NCBI RefSeq assembly: GCF_046630445.1 | Contig: NC_092333.1 | Location: 711,899,001 to 711,963,000 of the forward strand | From: Rutidosis leptorrhynchoides | Taxonomy: Eukaryota > Streptophyta > Magnoliopsida > Asterales > Asteraceae | DNA: 64,000 bases | Reading direction: 5' to 3' | Part shown: positions 23,798 to 36,589 of the stretch, piece after piece | Position numbering within the stretch: the first letter of the stretch is position 1 | Layout of the letters: every line of letters begins with the position of its first letter | Position numbers and translations under genes: made by a program | Notes under the pieces: generated by a model | Database searches by the model: none | What the model saw: the letters and a program-made list of their open reading frames with translations, nothing else | What the model was told of the DNA's origin: nothing

Positions 23798-24167
23798 GGT
23801 CGTAGCGAACCAAGTCTTTCATTAGTGTGTCTAACTAATAGTTGTTTAGATGCATTAGTGAGTCTGGACTTCGACCGTGTCTGCATGTCAAAAGTTTTAC
23901 TTATCATATCTTGTCGAAAATTACTTGCTTATCATCCTTAAGTCTAGACACGTCTTACTGCATTTAGTGCATCGATAGTGTATAGACAAAATTCATATCT
24001 TAGCATATCTGTTACTTTGGACTTTGGTTGACATCTTTTCAAAGATTCTCCGTAATTTACGGGATTTTGGTATTATATATACATATGTAAATTATGTATT
24101 GAAGAGTATCAAATCTAACTTCTATAATCTATTCCATACTAAAAATTCATTTCCCCAATTATACAAG

Positions 24168-24614
24168 ATGGATTCCGCATCTAGTTCAAATTCCTCCGAT
24201 CCCGACAACTATTCCGATATGGATTCTCACTCGAACTCCGACAATAGTGTGACCGGAATGGATCAACCAATTTCCCATCATCTATTCTGGATGAATTGGG
24301 GATGGGTTCGTAATATACTAAATCACTGGAGGCAAGAAGAAGGTGATCCATTTTATCCACCAAATTGCCCTCTTGACAATGAACCTGAAGCACTTACCGG
24401 CGAACCTGTCCGAGAAACCATGTTCTCTCTTATTTCTAGAGTCTCTCGTCACGATTATATACTATCTCATATTTCGAAACTTGTTCATTCGCTCGTTCCC
24501 ACCGCCAATCATCCTGGTGTACTAGCAGAAATTAACGAACTACGTGCTCGCGTGACGGCTTTAGAGAACATGGTTCGAAGGTTACAAACACCAGCAGCAG
24601 CACCAGCCGCATAA
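24168..24614 (+). CDS. Small conserved coiled-coil protein of element 3
   Basis: 148 codons from the ATG at 24168, within a frame open from 24024; the start is chosen because element 4 begins at the same place. The N-terminus is Ser/Asp-rich. The middle is a conserved block, SHHLFWMNWGWVRN to HWRQEEGDPF. The end is a short heptad stretch, LAEINELRARVTALENMV, followed by a Pro/Ala tail. Element 4 encodes a clear relative (58656-59090), with roughly two thirds of residues the same, while much of the surrounding DNA has drifted. That suggests selection on the protein. I know no named family. By position (after the leader, before the hairpin) it may be a gag fragment or an accessory RNA- or particle-binding protein; this is inference. 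Confidence 0.7.
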   Translation: MDSASSSNSSDPDNYSDMDSHSNSDNSVTGMDQPISHHLFWMNWGWVRNILNHWRQEEGDPFYPPNCPLDNEPEALTGEPVRETMFSLISRVSRHDYILSHISKLVHSLVPTANHPGVLAEINELRARVTALENMVRRLQTPAAAPAA

Positions 24615-24974
24615 TTAGCACCACCATCATCAACGCCAACAGTACCCTTATTACCCTCAACCACAACCGTGTCATAAACCTCAACATCACAATCTGTACC
24701 TCGGATATCAACCTCACACGCTTCAATATCACCATCTGTACTTCGAATATGATCTTCGTTATACATATCGTTCTACCTCATGATGATTATGTAATCTCTA
24801 ATGTTTTAGAGATCATGTAATCTAGTAATAACGATAAATTAAATGAGTTTAATATCCTATTGACTCATTAAATTCATAATTACATCCGAAGAAAATATAT
24901 ATGCAAGTATATTTTCATAAAGATTGTAATTAAAAATTCTTTCGTACAAACTGTTAATGGTGAATATATTTTAA

Positions 24975-24991
24975 CGGGTAGGTAATACCCG
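24975..24991 (+). other. Hairpin CGGGTA-GGTAA-TACCCG (element 3)
   Basis: The same stem as in family A with a changed loop base, 360 bases after the small ORF. Confidence 0.7.
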
Positions 24992-27641
24992 AGGAATATT
25001 TAGATTTCACATTAATAAGTTGCACTGTACATTCATCGAATCTGATTCAACGGTCATTTACTATCCTATGTACAACCACCGATATACGTATCCGTTCACC
25101 ACAGAATAACCATTTCCATTTAAAATTTCATATTTGGATTTTTACCTATCAGAATCCAACAAGTGGCATAATGAAGAAAATATTGGACAAAATAAAATTT
25201 GTTAGAAACAAACGAATTAACTAATTGAAATTTTGTTAAGAATCCACGCTAACTGTTCCAGCTAACTGTTCCTAGCTAACTGATTACATTTTATTTATCG
25301 CAATTTAATTATCGCAATTTTATTTATCGTCATTTAATTTCTGTTATTTACTTTACGCATTTAATTTATCGGCATTTAATTTCTGTTATTTATTTTACGC
25401 ACTTTAAATATCGGGACACGTATACAAGGTTTTGACATATCATATCGACGCATCTATATATATTATTTGGAATAACCATAGACACTCTATATGCAGTAAT
25501 GCGGGAGTTAGCTATACAGGGTTGAGGTTAATTCTCAAATAATATATATACTTTGAGTTGTGATCGAGTCTGAGACATGTACACGGGTCACGATACGTAT
25601 TAATTAATTCGAATATTATAAATTAAATTATATATGAATTATTGGACTGTTAACTGTGGACTATCGATTGGAACTATCAACATTGGACAATTAAAAAATG
25701 AATTAAAATATTAATTATAACATATGAAACTAAACAATTCTTCAAGTTTGCCACTTGATTTCATCTTAAACCTCATTCGTATCTTGACGATTACAATCTG
25801 CGTTCAAACCTTTCACGATTCTTGAAAACACCTCGATCGAGAGGATGAACCAGCCGCACTTCATCTACAGAAGAAAAGATTGATGCATATAGTTATACAC
25901 CTAAAAAACCCTCGGAAACTGAGTAAACATTTAACACGTAGCTGTACTAATTCCTTTAGTGTTATTATTACCCAAAATGATTTGGTAATCCCTTTCAAAG
26001 TAGCAAATTTTATCACAGCTCCAGCAAGTCAACTCCGACTTTTCATTTGAAATAACCTTAATATAACCTTGATATATATGCGTACTCTTTATTGTTACTG
26101 GAGAATCTTTTATATTCCACCATATTACCATAAGCGTTTAATCATTTAAAAATACAATTCTCCTGAAACCACCTCAGTTTGATAACCGATGACCCAGATC
26201 CGTTAACTTTGAAAATGCTGACGAAGTAGCATGTTGTAGATGGTCTTAATGGCCAATAGTTGATGATAAAGAAGGAAGTGTTAGGAACGCTCGATAGAAA
26301 ATTTGGTACTGAAAATCGGATTGAGCACACCGTGAAGGAAACAAAGAACAAATACAAGTACCAAACCCTATATTCAAAGAATCCAGGTAATTCTAGATCC
26401 GATGAAATCTTTTGAGAATATCTTGCTCCAAAGTAATGTTAAAATCTTGCGAAAAATCTTTCTTCATTCACCTTCGAACTTAGAAATTCCAGAATATCAT
26501 CATAAATATCCTCGATATTTCTGAAGATATTTTTATAAATATTCTCGACTGAAATTATTTATCTTTTCGTACTATCTACATTACATCATAAAGGAAACTA
26601 CTTTAGTTTCTAAATTTCTTTAAAAGTCGAGTTTGAATTAAGAATGATTCTGAAGTAGTGTTGGAAATTGATGCATGAGTTAGTATAATATAATGACGCT
26701 TGGCCAACGTGATTATATTACAGTAAGTCATGCTGAGTTTCTAATGGAACGTGATGATTCACAGATTATAATGTCATCATGTGCCATGTTGCATAACTCT
26801 GTCATTCTGCTTAACTTCTGAACATATCAAGAAAGCATATTCTTGATAGTTCTATCCTTAGTGATTTTGATAAATTTGGAAATCAAATTGAGCTATCACA
26901 TTCCTTCTTGCCTAGAACATTATAATCATTCGAACTTCTATATTTACGAATTCTGGACCATTATTCGCTTGACTTGAAGTCGGGAAGAGAAAACAAAAGC
27001 ATAGAGCTTCGAAATATAAGGGAGAATATAAAGCCCGATAACAACACATAAATTACAAACCATGTATGTCAATGTTTATCGCAACATAAAGACACGGGAG
27101 AATTAAAAAAAAATAAAAACAATATAACCCCAAAGGCGAAGTAGAAGAAAGTAGATTCCTCTGGTGGAATTTGAAAAAGGAGAATGAATGTTGCGATAGT
27201 AAGGATGAGGACAACGATCAGAACTGGATTAGGCATTTTCACAATCGTGTGAAAGTATGGATCGAGGAGAAAGAATTGAAGTGGTGAAAATAATGGAACG
27301 AAAGAAGTCCATTTATAGTGAAAATACTAGACAAAGAAATCAAGACAGATTTCCGCATTTAATTACAGAGATCTCAATTTCCCTATTCTCCGGAAAAAAT
27401 CAAATCTTCTAGATTTCGAAGATTTTCCCTAAATCCCTAGAATTCCGGAATTCAACCGTTACCACGTCAAAAGTTATGACGAAACTTACATTTTTCATTT
27501 CACTATTTAGTGATAGCTTCACTCATATTCTTCGAGTAATCGAATTGTCTTATCCATATTACTCAACAGTAATAAAACTCTATTTATCAGCTCATATTCG
27601 TCAGGAAAATATTCTTATTGGTAGACATGACGACCTCGATC
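24992..27641 (+). other. Element 3 internal non-coding region
   Basis: No frame longer than about 70 codons. Its 3' half is patchily similar to element 4 (up to about 61530). The best-kept block is at 26668-26752 (ATGAGTTAGTATAATATAAT to GAGTTTCTAATGGAAC). No relics of RT or integrase are visible. Confidence 0.8.
25417..25675 (+). repeat. Family A LTR-like segment inside element 3's internal region
   Basis: About 250 bases resemble family A LTR (element 2, about 12267-12495). Shared blocks include ACACGTATACAA, CATAGACACTCTATATG, GGAGTTAGCTATACAGGGTT and TTTGAGTTGTGATC. I did not see this segment in element 3's own LTR. Confidence 0.7.
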
Positions 27642-27677
27642 AAATTTCGGGACGAAATTTCTTTAACGGGTAGATAC
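27642..27677 (+). other. Element 3 polypurine-tract region with perfect palindrome
   Basis: AAATTTCGGGACGAAATTT, identical to element 2, then CTTTAACGGGTAGATAC before the LTR. Confidence 0.8.
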
Positions 27678-29854
27678 TGTCCCGACCCGGAAAATTTCGA
27701 CTAATTTTAAACCAAACTCTCGATACGATGTAATATTTTTGACACGATAAGAGAAATCTGTTAGGTTGAGTCTCAAAAATTTTGAACCGATTCATATATT
27801 CAATTGAACCTTCGACCATTCCCGAAGATTCACGAACCACTATTTGTAAATAATTATGTGTTAACATTAATTGATTATATTAATACTAATACTAATATAA
27901 ATATTAATATTATTAGTATTATCAACATTTCTAAAATTATTAAAATTATTATAAATACAACTTATTATTATTACCAATACTATTATTGTTAATATTAAGA
28001 GTATTGTTATCATTTATATATCTATATGTATCTATGTATTTATTTATTATTAATACTAAATATCAAATAAATAATTACAAGTGACCTAGGCTATTATACA
28101 TCACTATCGGATTACGTTTTCAAATTCTATCCGTGATTTATGTTCATATGAGCTGTAAAGAGAAAATGTCACAATCGGGTGGTACTAGCAGAGTTATACT
28201 CTATTGTTTGTTATTATCTCTGTAAATAATATACGTAAATATACATGGAATATTAGATAACAAATTCACAAATCCAGTTTCTATTCGATTGCAATACCCC
28301 ATCAAACCCATCATGCACCAAAACATCATCATCTTCTATTATTCTTAACAGTTGCCATTCTTCTTCTTCATCTTCTTCCTGATTAGTTTTCAGTTCAAAC
28401 ACAAAAGCACAACAACACTATCATCGATTATTCTTGCTACGGTTTACTTTAGTAGTGTAAATCCCATGTACGAACTAATGTTTCAGTTTGATCGCTAATC
28501 AAACAGCCACATCACCATAATTATTGTGTACGTTCTTGTTGATTAAACCGAGACCAAAACACTACTTAACATCGCTAGACCACCCTTCTTCAAATACAAC
28601 AACCAACACTATCACCTTTTATTACCTACTGCTGCTGCACTTTCGTTCCTGTTTCTGGTTTAGGTTAACAACCATCACCAATCATGCTACTGCTATCAAG
28701 CTCGAACCTATCTGTTTTGATGATCAACAACTACTGCTGTTTTTCTATCCCATTCATGAATCCAGCCATTTCCACCTAAACGAAACCACCTTTTAAAATA
28801 TGATAGTGGGATATGTCAAGATTTAAGGTAGGGTCCGAAAATGAGGCAAGGGTTACACTAATGAGCTAGACGAATTATTTCTTGTTATACAATTGATTGA
28901 GTTGGACGTTGTGTTGTAAAACAAACCGAACCCCACCTTTACAACTAGTCAATACCTACTCCACACAATCGAATATAAAATACAAATTGGGACCATTGAT
29001 TCCCTATTTGAACCGTATAAAGAAAGATGAGGATTATACAATGAATAAGAATGATAAGCTGTAAAGGAGTTGTTGTATAAAAGTTGTCTCCTTTTTGTTA
29101 TTTATAAACCGAACTTCTTTCTCTTTTACAATGGTGGCCGACACTTTTACAAATAACTAAACCCCCACTTGAATAAAGTATGGTATAATGTTGTTGCCAT
29201 TAATTTATTTACCTGCACCATAGATTAAAACCATCGGTATGGGCTGTAGAAGAGTTGGTCACGGTTTGTCTTTGATTTGGGTCGTACTCCTTGGCTAAGA
29301 AAAATGTGCTCCTTGCAGATTGATTGAACAAAGGAAGAATAGGGAGGTTGTTATGATATCAAACGTTTTAAATGATGTATGATTATGATTCATGGATCAG
29401 GGTGATAAATAATATGTAATAATCATATTAGTTATGTTAAGATGATTATATTGATGAAGATGAAGTGGTTATGATTTTATGCGGTTATGATTATGAATGT
29501 CATGTTTAGATGATAATTATAGCTAGTGATGATAAGTTACAAATTAATGATGATTCCATGATAACTAAATGAATATCGATCGATGATGCTGTGACGTTAT
29601 ATAAGGGACGATGGTATAGATACGGTTAGTGAGGTGATTATGGAAATGAAGATGAGGTATGATAATGATGATGAGTACTACAAGAAGAAAAGGAAATAGG
29701 CAGTAATGGGTAGATAAATTCGAATATGAAATATTTTAGAAAATGACAAACGTTTCTATGGTTAAAGGCGTTAACGGATTAGCGGGACATCGCGGGTTCA
29801 AATCCGGACTTGCGCATTATTTTTAGAGCTATTTTCTTGAGGTAGTTATTTATC

Positions 29855-29922
<68 letters not shown>

Positions 29923-31066
29923 GTTATTAGTATTATTAAAATTATTATTAATAATATCATTAATATTATTATTAGTATCATTTTTATTTAAAAACTATCA
30001 TTTATATTAAAAGTATCATTTTTACTATTATCATTACTAGAGAAATTATCCTTTTTATCAAAATTATTATTATTACTATTATTATTATTTTGACATTAAT
30101 ATTATTATTTTTGTATTATCAAAATTATTATCATAATAAATATTATTATTATTATTGTAAAATAAAGCAACTTTTATTTATTATTATTATCAATATTATT
30201 CTATCAAATAACTATTAGTTATATAAAACTAAATTTACTACACATAACATAACTATATTAATACTTTTATAATAAACATTAATAAAAATAATTAATAAGG
30301 TTATTAATGAAAAATCTAATTAAAATAACAATTAAATCTCTTATAACATATAAATTTGTTCAATTACCATTTTATGTATTAATATATATAAGTGATATAG
30401 GTTCGTGAATCCGAGGTCAAACCTACACTTGTTCTATGATGTTATATGTATTTTTACTACAAAATACAGTATGGTGAGTTTCATTTGCTCCCTTTTATAT
30501 ATATTTTTGGGACTGAGAATACATGCGCTGTTTTTATTAATGTTTTACGAAATAGGCACAAGTACTAAAACTAATTCTACGTGGGTTTAAACCAGAAATA
30601 TACCCTTAGCTTGGTAACATTAAACTACTTGTCTATGTACGGTAGGCGCGAATCCTAAAGATAGATCTATTGGGCCTGACAAACCCCATCCTGAGTATGG
30701 GATGCTTTAGTACTTCGAGGTTATTTTAAACACACCTGATCTGGTGTACTTCAGAGGGTAAAACATGAACGTTAAGGCTTGTTACCGGGTGCCTACAACT
30801 TATAGAATACTTTTATACACTTGCGAGTGTACATATATTTATAAACAGAAATCTTGTGGTCTATTAGCATATTGAATTGATTGTTATGATAAACCTATGA
30901 ACTCACCAACCTTTTGGTTGACACTTTTAAGCATGTTTATTCTCAGGTACGAATTAAGTCTTCCGCTGTGCATTTGCTCAATTTAAGGACATTACTTGGA
31001 GCCAATCATCGCAATGGGACCAAATGTTGATGACTTCGTCCAGGAGGATAAGGACGGGTCGTCACA
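27678..31066 (+). repeat. Element 3, 3' LTR
   Basis: Identical to the 5' LTR except for four fewer TTA units and two substitutions. It is followed by GTTAT and the resumed family A LTR. Confidence 0.95.
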
Positions 31067-34000
31067 GTTATATACATAAAAATGAGACTATTAATTTAAG
31101 AAACTCGAAAACGATATATATAACGATTATCGTTATAACAACGTCTTACTAGGTACATATGAATCATATTAAGATATTGATACACTTGGTTAATTATGTT
31201 AAATGATAAGCAAATATATTATTAAGTGTATTAACAATGAAATACATATGTAAAAATAAGACTACTAACTTAATGATTTCGAAACGAGACATATATCTAA
31301 CGATTATCGTTGTAACGACATTTAACTGTATATACATCATACTGAGATATATTATATATCATAATATCATGATAATATAACAATTTAACATCTCATTTGT
31401 TATAATAAACAATGGGTTAACAACATTCAACAAGATCATTAACCTAAAGGTTTCAAAACAACATTTACATGTAACTACTAACGATGACTTAACGACTCAG
31501 TTAAAATGTATATACATGTAGTGTTTTAATATGTATTCATACACTTTTGAAAGACTTCAAGACACTTATCAAAATACTTCTACTTAACAAAAATGCTTAC
31601 AATTACATCCTCGTTCAGTTTCATCAACAATTCTACTCGTATGCACCCGTATTCGTACTCGTACAATACACAGCTTTTAGATGTATGTACTATTGGTATA
31701 TACACTCCAATGATCAGATCTTAGCAGCCCATGTGAGTCACCTAACACATGTGGGAACCATCATTTGGCAACTAGCATGAAATATCTCATAAAATTACAA
31801 AAATATGAGTAATCATTCATGACTTATTTACATGAAAACAAAATAACATATCCTTTATATCTAATCCATACACCAACGACCAAAAACACCTACAAACACT
31901 TTCATTCTTCAATTTTCTTCATCTAATTGATCTCTCTCAAGTTCTATCTTCAAGTTCTAAGTGTTCTTCATAAATTCCAAAAGTTCTAGTTTCATAAAAT
32001 CAAGAATACTTTCAAGTTTGCTAGCTCACTTCCAATCTTGTAAGGTGATCATCCAACCTCAAGAAATCTTTGTTTCTTACAGTAGGTTATCATTCTAATA
32101 CAAGGTAATAATCATATTCAAACTTTGGTTCAATTTCTATAACTATAACAATCTTATTTTAAGTGATGATCTTACTTGAACTTGTTTTCGTGTCATGATT
32201 CTGCTTCAAGAACTTCGAGCCATCCAAGGATCCATTGAATCTAGATCCATTTTTCTCTTTTCCAGTAGGTTTATCCAAGGAAGTTAAGGTAGTAATGATG
32301 TTCATAACATCATTCGATTCATACATATAAAGCTATCTTATTCGAAGGTTTAAACTTGTAATCACTAGAACATAGTTTAGTTAATTCTAAACTTGTTCGC
32401 AAACAAAAGTTAATCCTTCTAACTTGACTTTTAAAATAAACTAAACACATGTTCTATATCTATATGATATGCTAACTTAATGATTTAAAACCTGGAAACA
32501 CGAAAAACACCGTAAAACCGGATTTACGCCGTCGTAGTAACACCGCGGGCTGTTTTGGGTTAGTTAATTAAAAACTATGATAAACTTTGATTTAAAAGTT
32601 GTTATTCTGAGAAAATGATTTTTATTATGAACATGAAACTATATCCAAAAATTATGGTTAAACTCAAAGTGGAAGTATGTTTTCTAAAATGGTCATCTAG
32701 ACGTCGTTCTTTCGACTGAAATGACTACCTTTACAAAAATGACTTGTAACTTATTTTTCCGACTATAAACCTATACTTTTTCTGTTTAGATTCATAAAAT
32801 AGAGTTCAATATGAAACCATAGCAATTTGATTCACTCAAAACGGATTTAAAATGAAGAAGTTATGGGTAAAATAAGATTGGATAATTTTTCTCATTTTAG
32901 CTACGTGAAAATTGGTAACAAATATATTCCAACCATAACTTAATCAACTTGTATTGTATATTATGTAATCTTGAGATACCATAGACACGTATACAATGTT
33001 TCGACCTATCATGTCAACACATCTATATATATTTCGGAACAACCATAGACACTCTATATGTGAATGTTGGAGTTAGCTATACAGGGTTGAGGTTGATTCC
33101 AAAATATGTATAATTTGAGTTGTGATCAATACTGAGATACGTATACACTGGGTCGTGGATTGATTCAAGATAATATTTATCGATTTATTTCTGTATATCT
33201 AACTGTGGACAACTAGTTATAGGTTACTAACGAGGACAGCTGACTTAATAAACTTAAAACATCAAAATATATTAAAAGTGTTGTAAATATATTTTGAACA
33301 TATTTTGATATATATGTATATATTGTTATAGGTTCGTGAATCAACCAGTGGCCAAGTCTTACTTCCCGACGAAGTAAAAATCTGTGAAAGTGAGTTATAG
33401 TCCCACTTTTAAAATCTAATATTTTTGGGATGAGAATACATGCAGGTTTTATAAATGATTTACAAAATAGACACAAGTACGTGAAACTACATTCTATGGT
33501 TGAATTATCGAAATCGAATATGCCCCTTTTTATTAAGTCTGGTAATCTAAGAATTAGGGAACAGACACCCTAATTGACGTGAATCCTAAAGATAGATCTA
33601 TTGGGCCTAACAAACCCCATCCAAAGTACCAGATGCTTTAGTACTTCGAAATTTATATCATATCCGAAGGGTGTCCCGGAATGATGGGGATATTCTTATA
33701 TATGCATCTTGTTAATGTCGGTTACCAGGTGTTCACCATATGAATGATTTTTATCTCTATGTATGGGATGTGTATTGAAATATGAAATCTTGTGGTCTAT
33801 TGTTACGATTTGATATATATAGGTTAAACCTATAACTCACCAACATTTTTGTTGACGTTTTAAGCATGTTTATTCTCAGGTGATTATTAAGAGCTTCCGC
33901 TGTCGCATACTTAAATAAGGACAAGATTTGGAGTCCATGCTTGTATGATATTGTGTAAAAACTGCATTCAAGAAACTTATTTTGTTGTAACATATTTGTA

Positions 34001-34222
34001 TTGTAAACCATTATGTAATGGTCGTGTGTAAACAGGATATTTTAGATTATCATTATTTGATAATCTACGTAAAGCTTTTTAAACCTTTATTGATGAAATA
34101 AAGGTTATGGTTTGTTTAAAAATGAATGCAGTCTTTGAAAAACGTCTCATATAGAGGTCAAAACCTCGCAACGAAATCAATTAATATGGAACGTTTTTAA
34201 TCAATAAGAACGGGACATTTCA
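31067..34222 (+). repeat. Element 2, 3' LTR, right part
   Basis: Resumes at GTTATATACATAAA after element 3 and ends ACATTTCA at 34222, followed by the AATAT duplication. The 77-, 84- and 87-codon frames here are LTR shadows. Confidence 0.95.
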
Positions 34223-36589
34223 AATATTATCTTGAATCAATCCACGACCCAGTGTATACGTATCTCAGTATTGATCACAACTCAAACTATATATATTTTA
34301 GAATCAACCTCAACCCTGTATAGCTAACTCCAACATTCACATATAGAGTGTCTATGGTTGTTCCGAAATATATATAGATGTGTCGACATGATAGGTCGAA
34401 ACATTGTATACGTGTCTATGGTATCTCAAGATTACATAATATACAATACAAGTTGATTAAGTTATGGTTGGAATATATTTGTTACCAATTTTCACGTAGC
34501 TAAAATGAGAAAAATTATCCAATCTTATTTTACCCATAACTTCTTCATTTTAAATCCGTTTTGAGTGAATCAAATTGCTATGGTTTCATATTGAACTCTA
34601 TTTTATGAATCTAAACAGAAAAAGTATAGGTTTATAGTCAGAAAAATAAGTTACAAGTCATTTTTGTAAAGGTAGTCATTTCAGTCGAAAGAACGACGTC
34701 TAGATGACCATTTTAGAAAACATACTTCCACTTTGAGTTTAATCATAATTTTTGGATATAGTTTCATGTTCATAATAAAAATCATTTTCTCAGAATAACA
34801 ACTTTAAAATCAAAGTTTATCATACTTTTTAATTAACTAACCCAAAACAGCCCGCGGTGTTACTACGACTGCGTAAATCCGGTTTTACGGTGTTTTTCGT
34901 GTTTCCAGGTTTTAAATTATTAAGTTAGCATATCATATAGATATAGAACATGTGTGTAGTTAATTTTAAAAGTCAAGTTAGAAGGATTAACTTTTGTTTG
35001 CGAACAAGTTTAGAATTAACTAAACTATGTTCTAGTGATTACGAGTTTAAACCTTCGAATAAGATAGCTTTATATGTATGAATCGAATGATGTTATGAAC
35101 ATCATTACTACCTTAAGTTCCTTGGATAAACCTACTGGAAAAGAGAAAAATGGATCTAGCTTCAACGGATCCTTGGATGGCTCGAAGTTCTTGAAGCAGA
35201 ATCATGACACGAAAACAAGTTCAAGTAAGATCATCACTTGAAATAAGATTGTTATAGTTATAGAAATTGAACCAAAGTTTGAATATGATTATTACCTTGT
35301 ATTAGAATGATAACCTACTGTAAGAAACAAAGATTTCTTGAGGTTGGATGATCACCTTACAAGATTGGAAGTGAGCTAGCAAACTTGAAAGTATTCTTGA
35401 TTTTATGTAACTAGAACTTGTAAAATATATGAAGAACACTTAGAACTTGAAGATAGAACTTGAGAGAGATCAATTAGATGAAGAAAATTGAAGAATTAAA
35501 GTGTTTGTAGGTGTTTTTGGTCGTTGGTGTATGGATTAGATATAAAGGATATGTAATTTTGTTTTCATGTAAATAAGTCATGAATGATTACTCATATTTT
35601 TGTAATTTTATGAGATATTTCATGCTAGTTGCCAAATGATGGTTCCCACATGTGTTAGGTGACTCACATGGGCTGCTAAGAGCTGATCATTGGAGTGTAT
35701 ATACCAATAGTACATACATCTAAAAGCTGTGTATTGTACGAGTACGAATACGGGTGCATACGAGTAGAATTGTTGATGAAACTGAACGAGGATGTAATTG
35801 TAAGCATTTTTGTTAAGTAGAAGTATTTTGATAAGTGTCTTGAAGTCTTTCATACATATTAAAACACTACATGTATATACATTTTAACTGAGTCGTTAAG
35901 TCATCGTTAGTCGTTACATGTAAATGTTGTTTTGAAACCTTTAGGTTAATGATCTTGTTGAATGTTGTTAACCCATTGTTTATTATAACAAATGAGATGT
36001 TAAATTGTTATATTATCATGATATTATGATATATAATATATCTCAGTATGATGTATATACAGTTAAATGTCGTTACAACGATAATCGTTACATATATGTC
36101 TCGTTTCGAAATCATTAAGTTAGTAGTCTTATTTTTACATATGTATTTCATTGTTAATACACTTAATAATATATTTACTTATCATTTAACATAATTAACC
36201 AAGTGTATCAATATCTTAATATGATTCATATGTACCTAGTAAGACGTTGTTATAACGATAATCGTTATATATATCGTTTTCGAGTTTCTTAAATTAATAG
36301 TCTCATTTTTATGTATATAACTCATTGTTAAAATACCTAATGAAATACATACTTATAATAAAAACATGTTAACTATATATATAACCATATATATGTCATC
36401 GTATAGTTTTTACAAGTTTTAACGTTCGTGAATCACCGGTCAACTTGGGTGGTCAATTGTCTATATGAAACATATTTCAATTAATCAAGTCTTAACAAGT
36501 TTGATTGCTTAACATGTTGGAAACATTTAATCATGTAAATATCAATCTCAATTAATATATATAAACATGGAAAAGTTCGGGTCACTACA

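Larger units (their letters stand above)
20380..31066 (+). mobile_element. Element 3: recent non-autonomous LTR element (LARD-like), 10.7 kb
   Basis: 5' LTR 20380-23780 (3401 bp), internal 23781-27677 (3.9 kb, no gag-pol), 3' LTR 27678-31066 (3389 bp). Target duplication GTTAT at 20375-20379 and 31067-31071. The LTRs differ by four TTA units (12 bp, the whole length difference) and two substitutions I can find (21170/28468 and 23591/30877), so it inserted very recently. It keeps a tRNA-Met primer site, a polypurine region like family A's and one small conserved ORF. It has no protease, RT or integrase and must have been moved by proteins from another element. Confidence 0.94.
10084..34222 (+). 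mobile_element. Element 2: complete Ty3-gypsy Tekay/Del-like chromovirus, family A
   Basis: 5' LTR 10084-13507 (3424 bp), internal region 13508-20106, 3' LTR 20107-20379 continued at 31072-34222. The target duplication AATAT is at 10079-10083 and 34223-34227. gag-pol is one open frame and the primer site, polypurine region and F-box ORF are intact; the acidic ORF is damaged. I spotted fifteen to twenty single-base differences between its LTRs, so it is fairly young but older than element 3, which sits in its 3' LTR. One doubtful point is Val for Gly beside the RT catalytic Asp. Confidence 0.95.
9032..36589 (-). mobile_element. Solo LTR of family A, antisense, split by element 2
   Basis: Its two pieces, 9032-10083 and 34228-36589, join to about 3.41 kb of LTR in reverse orientation. 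Both ends are intact: TGAAATGTCCC on the left and GTCACTACA on the right. It is flanked by GTATA at 9027-9031 and 36590-36594. No internal region accompanies it, so it is a solo LTR left by LTR-LTR recombination. Confidence 0.93.
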
